DNA from: Fibrobacter succinogenes
GTDB lineage: Bacteria; Fibrobacterota; Fibrobacteria; Fibrobacterales; Fibrobacteraceae
Length of the DNA stretch: 64,000 nt
Reading direction: 5' to 3'
Assembly (NCBI GenBank): GCA_902800815.1
Contig: CADCGB010000004.1
Coordinates: 154,500 to 218,499, forward strand
The position numbers and the translations under genes were made by a program. Shown piece by piece: positions 33,158-41,284 of this stretch. The first letter of the stretch is position 1; each line of letters opens with the position of its first letter. Below the pieces are notes generated by a model. The model was given only the letters and a program-made list of their open reading frames with translations, made no database searches and was not told the DNA's origin.

Positions 33158-34270
33158 ATGTTCTGTTCCAAAACAAAGTTTATTGTAAGTTTTGCCGTTC
33201 TTGCTGGAATGGCGTTTGCGGCTCCTCCCAAGACATGGGATGCCATCTACAAGGCCGAAGGCGAAGGCGACTATACCGCGGTAAAGATTGTCGGCAATAT
33301 CCGCATGGGCAAGTACACCGCCTACAAGGAAATCCAACCCGTATCCTTCAAGGTCGAAGACGGCATGTTCTCGTTCTCGGCCTCGGGCAACATGGTGGTG
33401 CCCTCGAACAAGATCGAGAAGGAAAACTTCTACCAGCAGTGCGACAAGTCGAAGGAAGCCTGGGTTTCTTACTTCAACAAGCCGATGACCTTCGGCAAGG
33501 AAGAACAAATCGTGCACATCGCGGGCGTTGACCTTGCCTGCGGTGACGATGCTTACGCATTGAGCGACTTGCGTATAAAGTTCACGAACCCGAAGGCTCA
33601 GGAATACTGGGCTGCGAACATGGAAAAGTACGAGAAGTACAAGCGCGAGCAGGTGGCTGAACTCCGCCGCGCCGAACAGCAGCACCATGCCGATATCCGC
33701 AGCATGTCGGGCTCGTTTACCGACCCGCGCGATGGCCAGACGTACCGCACCATCAAGGTGGAAGGCCGTGAATGGTTTGCGCAGAACGTGAACTACGAAG
33801 TGCCGGGACATTCCTGGTGCTACGAAGACAAGGAAAACTACTGCACCCGTAGCGGAAAGCTCTATGACCTGGAAGGCGCCCGTCAGGCTTGCCCTGCAGG
33901 CTGGCACCTGCCGCGTGACCGCGAATGGATGGACATGCTCGTCGGGCTTACCAAGTGCTACGAGGGCGTGGACAAGTGCGGTAAGTTTGCCGAGAAGATG
34001 AAGGCTACGACCGGCTGGCACGGTGGTGGTGGTACGGATGAGTACGGATTCTCCGTGTATTCCTCGGGTTACCGCAAGGTGATTGGCAAGTCTACCGTGC
34101 GCTATGAAGAAATGGGCGAGTATGCCGGTTTCTGGAGTGCGCAGAACGGCCGCAACGAGACAATCTGGCTCTGGTCCATGGGCCGCATGAGCGACCAGAT
34201 GGTGCGCCAGCTCGTGCCGAACAATGCGAAGAACAACGCCTACTCTGTTCGCTGCATCAACGGTAATTAA
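33158..34270 (+). CDS. Secreted FISUMP-domain protein
   Basis: A 370-residue exported protein with signal peptide (KFIVSFAVLAGMAFAAP, cleavage near residue 21). Residues about 25-150 form an unrecognised beta-rich domain with two cysteines (QQCDKSKEAW, DLACGDDAY). A charged helix with KYEKYKREQVAELRRAEQQ leads to a single FISUMP domain (about 190-370): TDPRDGQTYRTIKVEGREW, YCTRSGKLYDLEGARQACP, AGWHLPRDREW and the final AYSVRCINGN. Unlike the other two FISUMP proteins here it has no serine-rich linker. It is monocistronic with a strong terminator. Confidence 0.85.
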   Translation: MFCSKTKFIVSFAVLAGMAFAAPPKTWDAIYKAEGEGDYTAVKIVGNIRMGKYTAYKEIQPVSFKVEDGMFSFSASGNMVVPSNKIEKENFYQQCDKSKEAWVSYFNKPMTFGKEEQIVHIAGVDLACGDDAYALSDLRIKFTNPKAQEYWAANMEKYEKYKREQVAELRRAEQQHHADIRSMSGSFTDPRDGQTYRTIKVEGREWFAQNVNYEVPGHSWCYEDKENYCTRSGKLYDLEGARQACPAGWHLPRDREWMDMLVGLTKCYEGVDKCGKFAEKMKATTGWHGGGGTDEYGFSVYSSGYRKVIGKSTVRYEEMGEYAGFWSAQNGRNETIWLWSMGRMSDQMVRQLVPNNAKNNAYSVRCINGN

Positions 34271-34293
34271 CGAGATTGCGTTTGAGAAATTGA

Positions 34294-34317
34294 AAAGGCC
34301 CCCGGAAGGGGGCCTTT
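34294..34317. terminator. Bidirectional terminator between the FISUMP gene and argS
   Basis: AAAGGCCCCC, GGAA and GGGGGCCTTT form a perfect 10-bp stem. It lies between convergent genes. Confidence 0.88.
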
Positions 34318-34359
34318 GCTTATAGGTGTAGAACGTCGCGCCGTAGGGCGGGGCGTAGA

Positions 34360-36087
34360 TTACATCTGCCTGATGGGGAAGAGTCCGAGCAGGTCGAGCA
34401 CGTTCTCGAGCACGATCTGCGTGGCCTGAACCAGGAACAGGCGGGACTTCTCTTCGGCGGAACCGAGCACGCGGTCTTCGTGGATGAACTTGTGCGCGGC
34501 TTCTGCGATTTCGAGGGCGTACTGGGCGAGAACGCTCGGTTCGTCACTGGCGACTGCGTCCAGAATCTTCTTGCCCTTCTTCGACAGGATGTTGATGAGG
34601 CTGTAGGCGGCATCGTCGCCAAGTTCGGCGAAGTTCACGTCCTTGATTGCGGCGGCGAGGTCCGCGCGTTCAATGCCGGCCTTGCGCATGATGCTGCAGA
34701 GGCGCACATGGGCGTTCTGCACATACGGACCCGTATCGCCTTCGAAACTCATCACGGCATCCCAGTCAAAGCGCACGTCCTTCAGGCGGCTGTTCTTCAG
34801 GTCGTTGAAGGTGAGGGCAGAAATACCGATCTGGCGTGCGATGAGTTCCTTGTTCTCGAGGTTCGGATTCTTCTCGTCGATGAATTCGAGAATCTTCTTC
34901 TGGGCGGCCTCAATCACGTCACGCAACAGGCTTGCGGTACCCGTGCGGGTCTTGCCCTTTTCCCACTTGCCATCGACCATCTGGAGGATAACGCCGAACG
35001 GAATGTGGTACATGTCCTTGTACCATTCGCGGCCCATCTTCTTGAGCACATGGAACACCTGCTTGAAGTGAAGTGCCTGTCCGAGGTCCACCACGTAGAG
35101 GCACTTGTCGAAGTTGTATTCCTTCTTGCGGTAGATGGCGGCAGCCAGGTCGCGTGTGGCGTACAGCGTGGAACCGTCGCTCTTGCGGATAAGGCAGGGG
35201 TTCAGGTCGAATTCGTCGAGCATCACCACGTCCAGATCCTGGCTCTTCACCATCAGGTTCTTTTCGCGGAGTTCGTCGAGCACGGCAGGGATCTTGTCTT
35301 CGAAGAAGGATTCGCCGGTGTAGTGGTCAAAACCCACGCCCATCATGTCGTAGATGCGCATGAGTTCCTTGAGCGTAGCCGCACGGAATGCGGTCCACAA
35401 TTTGCGGTAGAATTCATCGCCCTGTTCGAGCTTGGTGAATGCGGCGCGCGCTTCGTCTTCGAGGCCAGGCTCTTCCTTGCTGGCCTTGGAGAAGGCGGCG
35501 TAAAGGATGTTGAGTTCCTTCACGGTGAGGCTATCGAGTGTGGCATCGTCCGTCGGGCGCTTTTCGCGCAGGTACATCACGATGAGCTTGCCGAATGCGG
35601 TACCCCAGTCGCCGAGGTGGTTGATGCGTTCCACCTTGTAGCCGGCTGCCTTGTAGATGCGGGAAAGCGAGTTTCCGATCATCGTGGAGCGCAGGTGGTG
35701 GAATGCAAGTTCCTTGCCGATGTTCGGGGAGCTGAAGTCGATGCACACGACCTTGCCATTCGGAGCGGCATGTCCGTATTCCAGGCCCTTCGCGGCGATT
35801 TCCTCAAGCGTAGACTTCGCGAGGAAACTGCGGTCGATAAAGAAGTTCAGGTAGCCGTTCACGGCTTCGACCTTCGAGAGGCCTGCGGGGAGTTTCACCT
35901 GTGCGGCGAGGTCTTCCGCAATCATCTTCGGGGCCTTGCGCATCACCTTCGCGAGCGAGAAACACGGAATGGTGAAGTTGCCGTGACTGGTGTCAGGCGG
36001 CACGGAGATAAGCTTGAGTGCGGCTTCCTTCTCGAAGGAACCGGTGGCGGCGAGCGCCTCTGCGATTTCTTGCTCAAACGAGTTCAT
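34360..36087 (-). CDS. argS: Arginyl-tRNA synthetase
   Basis: Charges tRNA-Arg. The 575-residue protein has the ArgRS N-terminal additional domain (DTSHGNFTIPCFSLAK), a Rossmann-fold catalytic core with CIDFSSPNIGKELAFHHLR near residue 117, NHLGDWGTAFGKL, DEFDLNPCLIRKSDGSTLY and a C-terminal DALR domain ending LDLLGLFPIRQM. The class I HIGH motif reads A-F-H-H instead of H-V-G-H: the first His and the Gly are replaced while the last His is kept. The start at 36087 lies 14 bases inside the rsfS gene, so the two are translationally coupled. Confidence 0.96.
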   Translation of the reverse strand: MNSFEQEIAEALAATGSFEKEAALKLISVPPDTSHGNFTIPCFSLAKVMRKAPKMIAEDLAAQVKLPAGLSKVEAVNGYLNFFIDRSFLAKSTLEEIAAKGLEYGHAAPNGKVVCIDFSSPNIGKELAFHHLRSTMIGNSLSRIYKAAGYKVERINHLGDWGTAFGKLIVMYLREKRPTDDATLDSLTVKELNILYAAFSKASKEEPGLEDEARAAFTKLEQGDEFYRKLWTAFRAATLKELMRIYDMMGVGFDHYTGESFFEDKIPAVLDELREKNLMVKSQDLDVVMLDEFDLNPCLIRKSDGSTLYATRDLAAAIYRKKEYNFDKCLYVVDLGQALHFKQVFHVLKKMGREWYKDMYHIPFGVILQMVDGKWEKGKTRTGTASLLRDVIEAAQKKILEFIDEKNPNLENKELIARQIGISALTFNDLKNSRLKDVRFDWDAVMSFEGDTGPYVQNAHVRLCSIMRKAGIERADLAAAIKDVNFAELGDDAAYSLINILSKKGKKILDAVASDEPSVLAQYALEIAEAAHKFIHEDRVLGSAEEKSRLFLVQATQIVLENVLDLLGLFPIRQM

Positions 36088-36490
36088 CTTCACTGCTCTT
36101 CTTCTTGGTGGTCTTCTTCACAAAGTCTGCTTCTTCGAGTGTCTCGATCTTGCCGTCGGCGTACAGGCGGTCAAGCGAAATCTCGTTACGCTTTTCTTCC
36201 TCGAACAGGTGGACCATCAGGTCTAACCCTGCGTCAAACACGGCCCAGCGCACGCCTTCCTTGTATTCCACGCCAACGGAGGGGAGCTTGTTCGCCTTGA
36301 ATTCCTTGCGGAGTTCGTTCAGAATCGCCTGCATCTGGGCTTCGCTCTCGCAGGTCGCCACGAGGAAGTAGTCCGTCACGTCCTTGATGCCACGGAGGTC
36401 CATCAGTTGCACGTTCTGGGCACGCAGTTCAAATAGAATGCCTGCGCCGATCTGTACGGACTGGGGAAGTTCTTGCTTCTTAGTTGTCAT
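36074..36490 (-). CDS. rsfS: Ribosome silencing factor RsfS (Iojap)
   Basis: Binds ribosomal protein L14 and blocks subunit joining when nutrients are low. The 138-residue protein has the RsfS core: VQLMDLRGIKDVTDYFLVAT near residue 27, then ILNELRKEFKANKLPS and WAVFDAGLDLMVHLFEEEKR near residue 82, with a Lys-rich tail added after the DRLYADG end. AGGAAG stands 6 bases before the ATG. The gene overlaps the LytR_C lipoprotein gene by 11 bases and argS by 14, giving a tightly packed three-gene operon. Confidence 0.95.
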   Translation of the reverse strand: MTTKKQELPQSVQIGAGILFELRAQNVQLMDLRGIKDVTDYFLVATCESEAQMQAILNELRKEFKANKLPSVGVEYKEGVRWAVFDAGLDLMVHLFEEEKRNEISLDRLYADGKIETLEEADFVKKTTKKKSSEDELV

Positions 36491-36920
36491 TTGTTTCTTC
36501 CTGTTCGGGTTCAATTATTTTTTCAAAATCCTTGCCGATGTATACGGCCACGTCGACTACCGCCCTCTTGCTCACGACGGTAAGCACGTTCTTAGTCTTG
36601 AGGGTCTGTGCCAGCGCCTGTGCGCCTTCCCATTCGGGGTTACGGAGCACGATGATGGTCTCGTCGTTATTCTGCAGGCGGTCGTTTCCGAAACTTACCA
36701 CATCAAAGCCGTTCTCGCGCAAGAAGGTGCGCATCTTCACGGCAGCGCCCGGAATTCCGCAACTGTTCAGCACTTCCACGTCGCCCTTGTAGGTGCGTTT
36801 TTCCTTCACGACGACCTTCTTTTCTTCGCAGCCCGAAAGCAACAAGACGTTTATTGCCAGCGCGGCAAAAACGAGCGGGCGCAGTCCCTTTCTAAAGATG
36901 TCGTGACTAGTTAAAAGCAC
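36480..36920 (-). CDS. LytR C-terminal-domain lipoprotein
   Basis: A 146-residue lipoprotein with lipobox LLSGC (Cys31), starting at GTG. The mature part is a LytR_C domain: DVEVLNSCGIPGAAVKMRTF near residue 47, then FDVVSFGNDR, ETIIVLRNP and a VDVAVYIGKDF end. This domain is found at the C-terminus of LytR-CpsA-Psr phosphotransferases and alone in other proteins; in many bacteria a LytR-type gene lies just before rsfS, as here. TATCTT lies 6 bases before the GTG and there is no ribosome-binding site. It probably acts at the cell wall. Confidence 0.78.
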   Translation of the reverse strand: MLLTSHDIFRKGLRPLVFAALAINVLLLSGCEEKKVVVKEKRTYKGDVEVLNSCGIPGAAVKMRTFLRENGFDVVSFGNDRLQNNDETIIVLRNPEWEGAQALAQTLKTKNVLTVVSKRAVVDVAVYIGKDFEKIIEPEQEETNDN

Positions 36921-36956
36921 GCGTCAAAGATAGAAATTTTCGGTAGGGCGAACTTT

Positions 36957-37547
36957 TTACCTGCAGTAATAACTCGCCCTCCACGGGCACCCGTAGTAGT
37001 AACGGAGCGGGCCGTAGGCCTTTCGGGCATCGTTCTCGTTCACGAACATCAACTGGATGTAGGAATTCTCTGTGGGCTTGTATTCCAGTGCCACGGAGGG
37101 GAGCACGAATTCCACCTTGCCCTGACGCACGTCCTCCTTTGCGATGGGCGCGCCTGAACGGAAATTCGCATACAGGGGCATCCACAATCCGAGATCGGCA
37201 TACAGGTGAAGGTCGGGCGTGAATTCGTAGGCGAGGTGGGCGAGGTAACTCTGCTGGGCAAAACTACCGAAGGGCCCGCTGGTAAAGCTTGCGGAGTACG
37301 TGTATGCGACGCTCAGAGCCGGGTCTATCGACGTGCGGCGCAGAAGCCTTTCGCGCGGGAAGTACGAGCGGTTCCAGGGAATGCCGTCATCGGGAATCAG
37401 GAGGACTGTGTCGATAATCGAATCGCCGGCGGCGCTTGCTACTTTCGCGGTCGTGTCGCGCTTGACTATAGCAGAATCAGCCTTCGCTGGGGCTTGTGCG
37501 AGGGCTAAAACTGCAAGTGCAAATGTGAGGGCGATTGTCAACCGCAT
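36957..37547 (-). CDS. Exported protein, possible outer-membrane barrel
   Basis: A 196-residue protein with signal peptide (LTIALTFALAVLALAQAPAKA). The mature part has alternating strands with aromatic residues (SVAYTYSASFTSG, YLAHLAYEFTPDLHLYADL, FVLPSVALEYKPTENSYIQL) and ends in tyrosine- and arginine-rich YYYGCPWRASYYCR with two cysteines. The strand pattern suggests a small beta-barrel; the family is unknown. The start at 37547 was taken because it gives the signal peptide, and TATATT lies 6 bases upstream. Longer in-frame starts would run into the panD gene's 3' flank and do not improve the protein. Confidence 0.65.
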   Translation of the reverse strand: MRLTIALTFALAVLALAQAPAKADSAIVKRDTTAKVASAAGDSIIDTVLLIPDDGIPWNRSYFPRERLLRRTSIDPALSVAYTYSASFTSGPFGSFAQQSYLAHLAYEFTPDLHLYADLGLWMPLYANFRSGAPIAKEDVRQGKVEFVLPSVALEYKPTENSYIQLMFVNENDARKAYGPLRYYYGCPWRASYYCR

Positions 37548-37570
37548 GCCATGAATATAGCAAATACGGA

Positions 37571-37918
37571 CTAGACGATTTCGTTCTTGGCGTTCACGTG
37601 GACCACGGTGGGTTTCCACGTCTTGGCTTCGTCTTCGCTCATGGTGGCGTATGCCACGATGATCACGAGGTCGCCGGGCTGAACAAGCCTTGCCGCGGCA
37701 CCGTTCAGGCAGATGACACCCGAACCTGCGGGGCCTTCGATCACGTAAGTGTCGAGGCGGTTGCCGTTGTTCACGTCGAGCACGCCCACCTTCTCGAAGG
37801 GGAGGATGTGTGCTGCATCCATCAGGTCACGGGCAATGGTGATGGAACCCTCGTAGTTGAGGTTCGCATCGGTAACCGTGGCTCTATGAATTTTGCTTTT
37901 GAGTAATTCCAGCTGCAT
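37571..37918 (-). CDS. panD: Aspartate 1-decarboxylase (pyruvoyl enzyme)
   Basis: Makes beta-alanine for pantothenate and coenzyme A. The 115-residue proenzyme matches the family in length. Self-cleavage between Gly24 and Ser25 in the sequence YEGSITI would create the pyruvoyl group. [48 protein letters not shown] and [14 protein letters not shown] are the standard segments. The start at [13 protein letters not shown] is preferred over longer in-frame starts, which add unrelated residues. It begins 7 bases after the upstream gene, so the two are cotranscribed. No other pantothenate gene is nearby. Confidence 0.96.
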   Translation of the reverse strand: MQLELLKSKIHRATVTDANLNYEGSITIARDLMDAAHILPFEKVGVLDVNNGNRLDTYVIEGPAGSGVICLNGAAARLVQPGDLVIIVAYATMSEDEAKTWKPTVVHVNAKNEIV

Positions 37919-37925
37919 GATGCGC

Positions 37926-38663
37926 TTAGAACTTGACCTGGAAGGCTCCGAGCACGCCCTTTTCGGGGGTCGGGAGGATTCCGAAACTGAAGCGGTTTGC
38001 GTCGGGGTTGCTGTCCCACTGCGTGCCGAAGAATGCATCGGCGAACGACCAGATGTGCGCTGCTGCGACACCGAGGAGGCCGTACCACCAGGCGGAACTG
38101 CCGTCAACATAGAGGTAGGCGGTGACGCCGACGCTCGTGACCCACAAGGCATCCATCCAGATGGCCTTCGTGGACTGGCTCATCTTCCACTGGTAGTAAC
38201 TGGGGAGGAGCAAGGAAACGTATGCAAGGCTCTGGTTGCCAGAGCGGTGACGATAAGAGCGGTCAATGTCTGCGTCTTCCATGCCCTGAGAGCGCTGGGC
38301 GAGCCAGTCTTCTTCGCTCACGCCGAGCTTGTTCCAGGGCTTCTGGAGGTATTCGGAAATGCGGACGCCGAGTTCGACGAGCCTAGTGAGCTTGTCGCGG
38401 GTAATGCCCTCTTCCTTGGCCTGCTGGAATTCCCACTGGGTCAGTCCGAGGTCTTCGTAACGGAAGCCATCCCACTGGTCACCGGAGGCCTTTGCCTCGC
38501 CAGCGGGCTCTTCACCTGTAGATTCGTCGCTTGAAGATTCGTCGTCCCCGTATGAGTAGGACTGCTCGGTAGAATCGTCATTTGACGGTTCGTCGTCGAA
38601 CTGTGCGAAAGCCATCGCACCGACGAAGAACACTGCTAGAACAATCTTGCTCCAAATAGACAT
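37926..38663 (-). CDS. Exported protein with acidic linker and C-terminal membrane region
   Basis: A 245-residue protein with signal peptide ([15 protein letters not shown]), a Ser/Asp/Glu-rich linker of about 40 residues, a helical region ([39 protein letters not shown]) and two hydrophobic segments ([38 protein letters not shown]). It ends in a strand-rich tail. The architecture resembles small outer- or inner-membrane proteins of Fibrobacter that lack a name. AGTAGGT is a plausible ribosome-binding site. It precedes panD and follows tRNA-Leu in the same direction. Confidence 0.68.
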   Translation of the reverse strand: MSIWSKIVLAVFFVGAMAFAQFDDEPSNDDSTEQSYSYGDDESSSDESTGEEPAGEAKASGDQWDGFRYEDLGLTQWEFQQAKEEGITRDKLTRLVELGVRISEYLQKPWNKLGVSEEDWLAQRSQGMEDADIDRSYRHRSGNQSLAYVSLLLPSYYQWKMSQSTKAIWMDALWVTSVGVTAYLYVDGSSAWWYGLLGVAAAHIWSFADAFFGTQWDSNPDANRFSFGILPTPEKGVLGAFQVKF

Positions 38664-38686
38664 GTTTTACCTACTCTTATCCGTAA

Positions 38687-38770
38687 TGCCGGGGGAGGGA
38701 ATCGAACCCTCACACTCTCGCGAGTACCGGATTTTGAGTCCGGCGCGTCTACCAATTTCACCACCCCGGC
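38687..38770 (-). tRNA. tRNA-Leu (anticodon CAA)
   Basis: An 84-base cloverleaf with a 7-bp acceptor stem (GCCGGGG with CCCCGGC), anticodon stem CCGGA/TCCGG, loop CTCAAAA, a long class II variable arm (ACTCGCGAGAGT) and GGTTCGATTCC in the T arm. The anticodon CAA reads UUG. CCA is not encoded. Confidence 0.95.
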
Positions 38771-38782
38771 TTAGGGGTAACA

Positions 38783-38790
38783 CAAATATA
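38783..38790 (-). promoter_or_regulatory. Promoter element of tRNA-Leu (TATATTTG)
   Basis: TATATTTG on the minus strand, 12 bases before the mature tRNA 5' end. No TTG was found at the expected distance upstream. Confidence 0.5.
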
Positions 38791-38800
38791 GCACAGTTTT

Positions 38801-38825
38801 CGCCTTTTTTGTAGGGAAAAAGGCG
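38801..38825. repeat. Inverted repeat upstream of tRNA-Leu
   Basis: CGCCTTTTT and AAAAAGGCG form a perfect 9-bp stem around TGTAGGG. It lies between the end of the SPOR gene and the tRNA-Leu promoter. No T-run follows, so it is not a standard terminator. Confidence 0.5.
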
Positions 38826-38878
38826 ATATTTGCTCAAAATAAGCGAATTTTCGGGCGAAAACGTACCGATGCGCTGCA

Positions 38879-39901
38879 TTATTTTTTCAAAATGGGGCGG
38901 AATTCGACGTTGAGCGGAGTTAGCTTGCTTGCGCCGAAGTCGACGGCCTTTTCCTTGGTCTCGAACTTGCCGGTCTGTACCAGGTAGAGCGTCTTGGTTT
39001 CACTGGGGCGTTCCTCGATGGTACCCTTGATGCCCTGCTTCTTGAGGTTGTTGACCAGGAGTTCCGCGTTGCTCTTCACGCCGAAAGCGCCGAGTTGCAG
39101 GATCCAGTATTCTTTTTCCGGGGCAGGTGATGCTGCGGGAGTGGGCTTTTCAGGTTGGACCGCCGGTGCCGGTGTCGCCTTTGCCACCGTGTCGGCGGTG
39201 GCGGGTTTCGCGGGTTCTGCCGCGGGTGCCGGGGTCGTGTCCTGAGCAGCGGGCTTTTCGGCGACTTTTTGCTCGGTTGCCGCGGTGTCCTTGACCGGCT
39301 GGGCTGCGGTTTCAGGTTGCGGTGCCGGTACGGGCTCGTCGAGGCGCTTGCAGGTCTCGTCGAGGGTCGCGTTCTTCACTTTGGGCTGTACCGCGATGCA
39401 GATTTTTTTGAGGACTACCGCCTGGTGGGGCTGGGACGTCTCGATGGCGTGGATTAGGGCCTCGGCGGCCTTCTCGTTGCGGCCCATGTACAGCTGAAAC
39501 TGCGCCTTAGTCATCATCAGGTCGGCGTAGACGGCCTTTTGCGGGTTGGTCTTCTTGATGAGGCTGTCGAGGCGCTTGCCTGCGATGCCGAATTCCTTGG
39601 CGGCACCAATCTGCGAGAGGGCGAGCACGTTCCACAGGTAGCATTCCGTGCGGGTGGAGTCGGGCTCGTTCGGGCATGCCTGCTCAAAGAGGCGTGCGGC
39701 ATCTTTCCACTTGCCGGCCACGTATGCTTTCTGCGCATCGGCGATGGTCACGGTCGCCTGCGTATCGGCGGGTGCGGTTGCTGCGGGCTGTGCTGCTGTT
39801 GTGCTTGCAGTAGACTGCGCCGTGGTTGTCTGTGCAAATGAATTTATACTAAAAAATGCGGATAAAATAACCGCGACCGTGCAGGCCCTTTTAAATTTCA
39901 T
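38879..39901 (-). CDS. SPOR-domain periplasmic protein with TPR-like N-terminus
   Basis: A 340-residue exported protein: signal peptide (ACTVAVILSAFFSINSFAQ), a helical region of about 150 residues with TPR-like pairs (AYVAGKWKDAARLFEQAC, LMMTKAQFQLYMGRNEKAAE), a Pro/Ala/Lys-rich linker of about 80 residues, and a C-terminal SPOR domain (YWILQLGAFGVKSNAELLV, LYLVQTGKFETKEKAVD). SPOR domains bind denuded peptidoglycan at the division septum. The start at 39901 fits the signal peptide; an ATG seven codons upstream is also in frame. It follows miaB directly in the same operon. Confidence 0.85.
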   Translation of the reverse strand: MKFKRACTVAVILSAFFSINSFAQTTTAQSTASTTAAQPAATAPADTQATVTIADAQKAYVAGKWKDAARLFEQACPNEPDSTRTECYLWNVLALSQIGAAKEFGIAGKRLDSLIKKTNPQKAVYADLMMTKAQFQLYMGRNEKAAEALIHAIETSQPHQAVVLKKICIAVQPKVKNATLDETCKRLDEPVPAPQPETAAQPVKDTAATEQKVAEKPAAQDTTPAPAAEPAKPATADTVAKATPAPAVQPEKPTPAASPAPEKEYWILQLGAFGVKSNAELLVNNLKKQGIKGTIEERPSETKTLYLVQTGKFETKEKAVDFGASKLTPLNVEFRPILKK

Positions 39902-39922
39902 CTTTAATCCCACGTTCCACAT

Positions 39923-41245
39923 TTAGACTAACTTTCCCCGAATCGTCCAGCCCCTAATATCATCCAATTTAACTTTCACGTAGTCACCTGGCTTCACGAT
40001 GCGGCCTTCTTCGGGCTTGAAAACGACCTTCTTGAAGTTGTCGGTGCGGCCGCGCAGTTCCGTCTCGTCGCGTACGGAGTTCTTTTCCACCAGCAGTTCC
40101 TCGGTGCGACCGAGCATCATCTGGTTACGCTTGAGCGTGATGGCGTTCTGGAGTTCCACCAGGCGCGTGTGGCGCTCGTTCTTTTCCTGTTCGGTGAGCG
40201 TTTCCGCTTCCTTGTACGATTCCGTGCCCTTGCGCGGGCTGTAGATGAACATGAAGGCGCTGTCAAACTGGCAGGTTTCAAATGCTTTGAGAGTCGCTTC
40301 AAAGTCTTCTTCCGTTTCGCCCACAAAACCGCAAATCACGTCCGTCGAAATCCCGTAAAACGGGTCCTTGCTGCGCAGCTGCTCGATAATCGAGAGGTAC
40401 TGCTCCATGTTGTGCTGGCGGCGCATCTTCTTGAGCATCGCGTCGGAGCCGCTCTGGATAGGAATGTGCGCGTAGTGGCAGACCTTCGGGTTGTTCAGCA
40501 GCACGTCGATGAGCTCGTTCGTGTAATGCCTCGGGTGCGGGCTCGTAAAGCGGATGCGTCGGATGCCACCGATTTCAGAAACCTTCGTGAGTAGGTCGGC
40601 AAAATTGCCACCTTCCGTCTTGTAGGCGTTCACCGTCTGGCCCAGAAGCGTCACCTCGGTAATGCCCCTGTCGGCCGCCTTGCGCACTTCGGCAAGAACG
40701 TCTTCCTTGTCGCGGTACTTTTCCGGCCCGCGCAGGTACGGCACAATACAGTAACTGCAGCGCTTGTTGCAACCGCGCTGGATGGCGACGAAGGTGGTGA
40801 AGTCGTTCTGGAGCTTTGCGTATTCGCCCAGGTAGTTCTCGCTCAGGTCCTCGTCGATGAACATCTTGTGGTGAGTCAGGTGCAGCGGGCTTTTGGCATC
40901 GCCCAGCAACAACTCCGGAATTTTCTTGTACTGGTCCGGGCCCACGATGTAGCTCACGTTAGGCAGGCGCTTCAAAAGTTCCGGCCCGCGGTTCTTTGCC
41001 ATGCAGCCGCAAACGACCACCTTAACGTCGGGATTCTTCTTGTTCAGGTACTTGAGCTTGCTGATGTTCGCGATGGCGGTTTCCTCGGCCTTCTCGCGCA
41101 CACTGCAGGTGTTCACGATGATGAAGTCGGCATCTTCCTGGTTGCTCGTCTCGACGCAACCGCACATGTCGAGTTCCTGGGCAATCATCGCCGAGTCGTA
41201 CTCGTTCATCTGGCAGCCGTATGTGGCCAAGTGGTATTTTTTCAT
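39923..41245 (-). CDS. miaB: tRNA-2-methylthio-N6-dimethylallyladenosine synthase MiaB
   Basis: A radical-SAM enzyme that adds the methylthio group to i6A37 of tRNAs reading UNN codons. The 440-residue protein has the N-terminal UPF0004 domain with its cluster cysteines (YGCQMNEYDS, NTCSVREKA, VVCGCMAKN), the radical-SAM motif RGCNKRCSYCIVPY near residue 158, TSPHPRHY, IPIQSGSDAMLKKMRR and a C-terminal TRAM domain ending IRGWTIRGKLV. All six cysteines needed for two 4Fe-4S clusters are present. TATCTTTG ends 5 bases before the ATG and there is no ribosome-binding site. Confidence 0.97.
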   Translation of the reverse strand: MKKYHLATYGCQMNEYDSAMIAQELDMCGCVETSNQEDADFIIVNTCSVREKAEETAIANISKLKYLNKKNPDVKVVVCGCMAKNRGPELLKRLPNVSYIVGPDQYKKIPELLLGDAKSPLHLTHHKMFIDEDLSENYLGEYAKLQNDFTTFVAIQRGCNKRCSYCIVPYLRGPEKYRDKEDVLAEVRKAADRGITEVTLLGQTVNAYKTEGGNFADLLTKVSEIGGIRRIRFTSPHPRHYTNELIDVLLNNPKVCHYAHIPIQSGSDAMLKKMRRQHNMEQYLSIIEQLRSKDPFYGISTDVICGFVGETEEDFEATLKAFETCQFDSAFMFIYSPRKGTESYKEAETLTEQEKNERHTRLVELQNAITLKRNQMMLGRTEELLVEKNSVRDETELRGRTDNFKKVVFKPEEGRIVKPGDYVKVKLDDIRGWTIRGKLV

Positions 41246-41250
41246 GGGTG

Positions 41251-41278
41251 CAAAGATAGAAAATATTTTTGCTATACT
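41251..41278. promoter_or_regulatory. Divergent leaderless-type promoters of miaB and the DUF4832-like gene
   Basis: Only 39 bases separate the two start codons. Minus-strand TATCTTTG (41251-41258) ends 5 bases from the miaB ATG. Plus-strand TATACT (41273-41278) ends 6 bases before the ATG at 41285. Both transcripts would have almost no leader. Confidence 0.5.
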
Positions 41279-41284
41279 TAAAAT

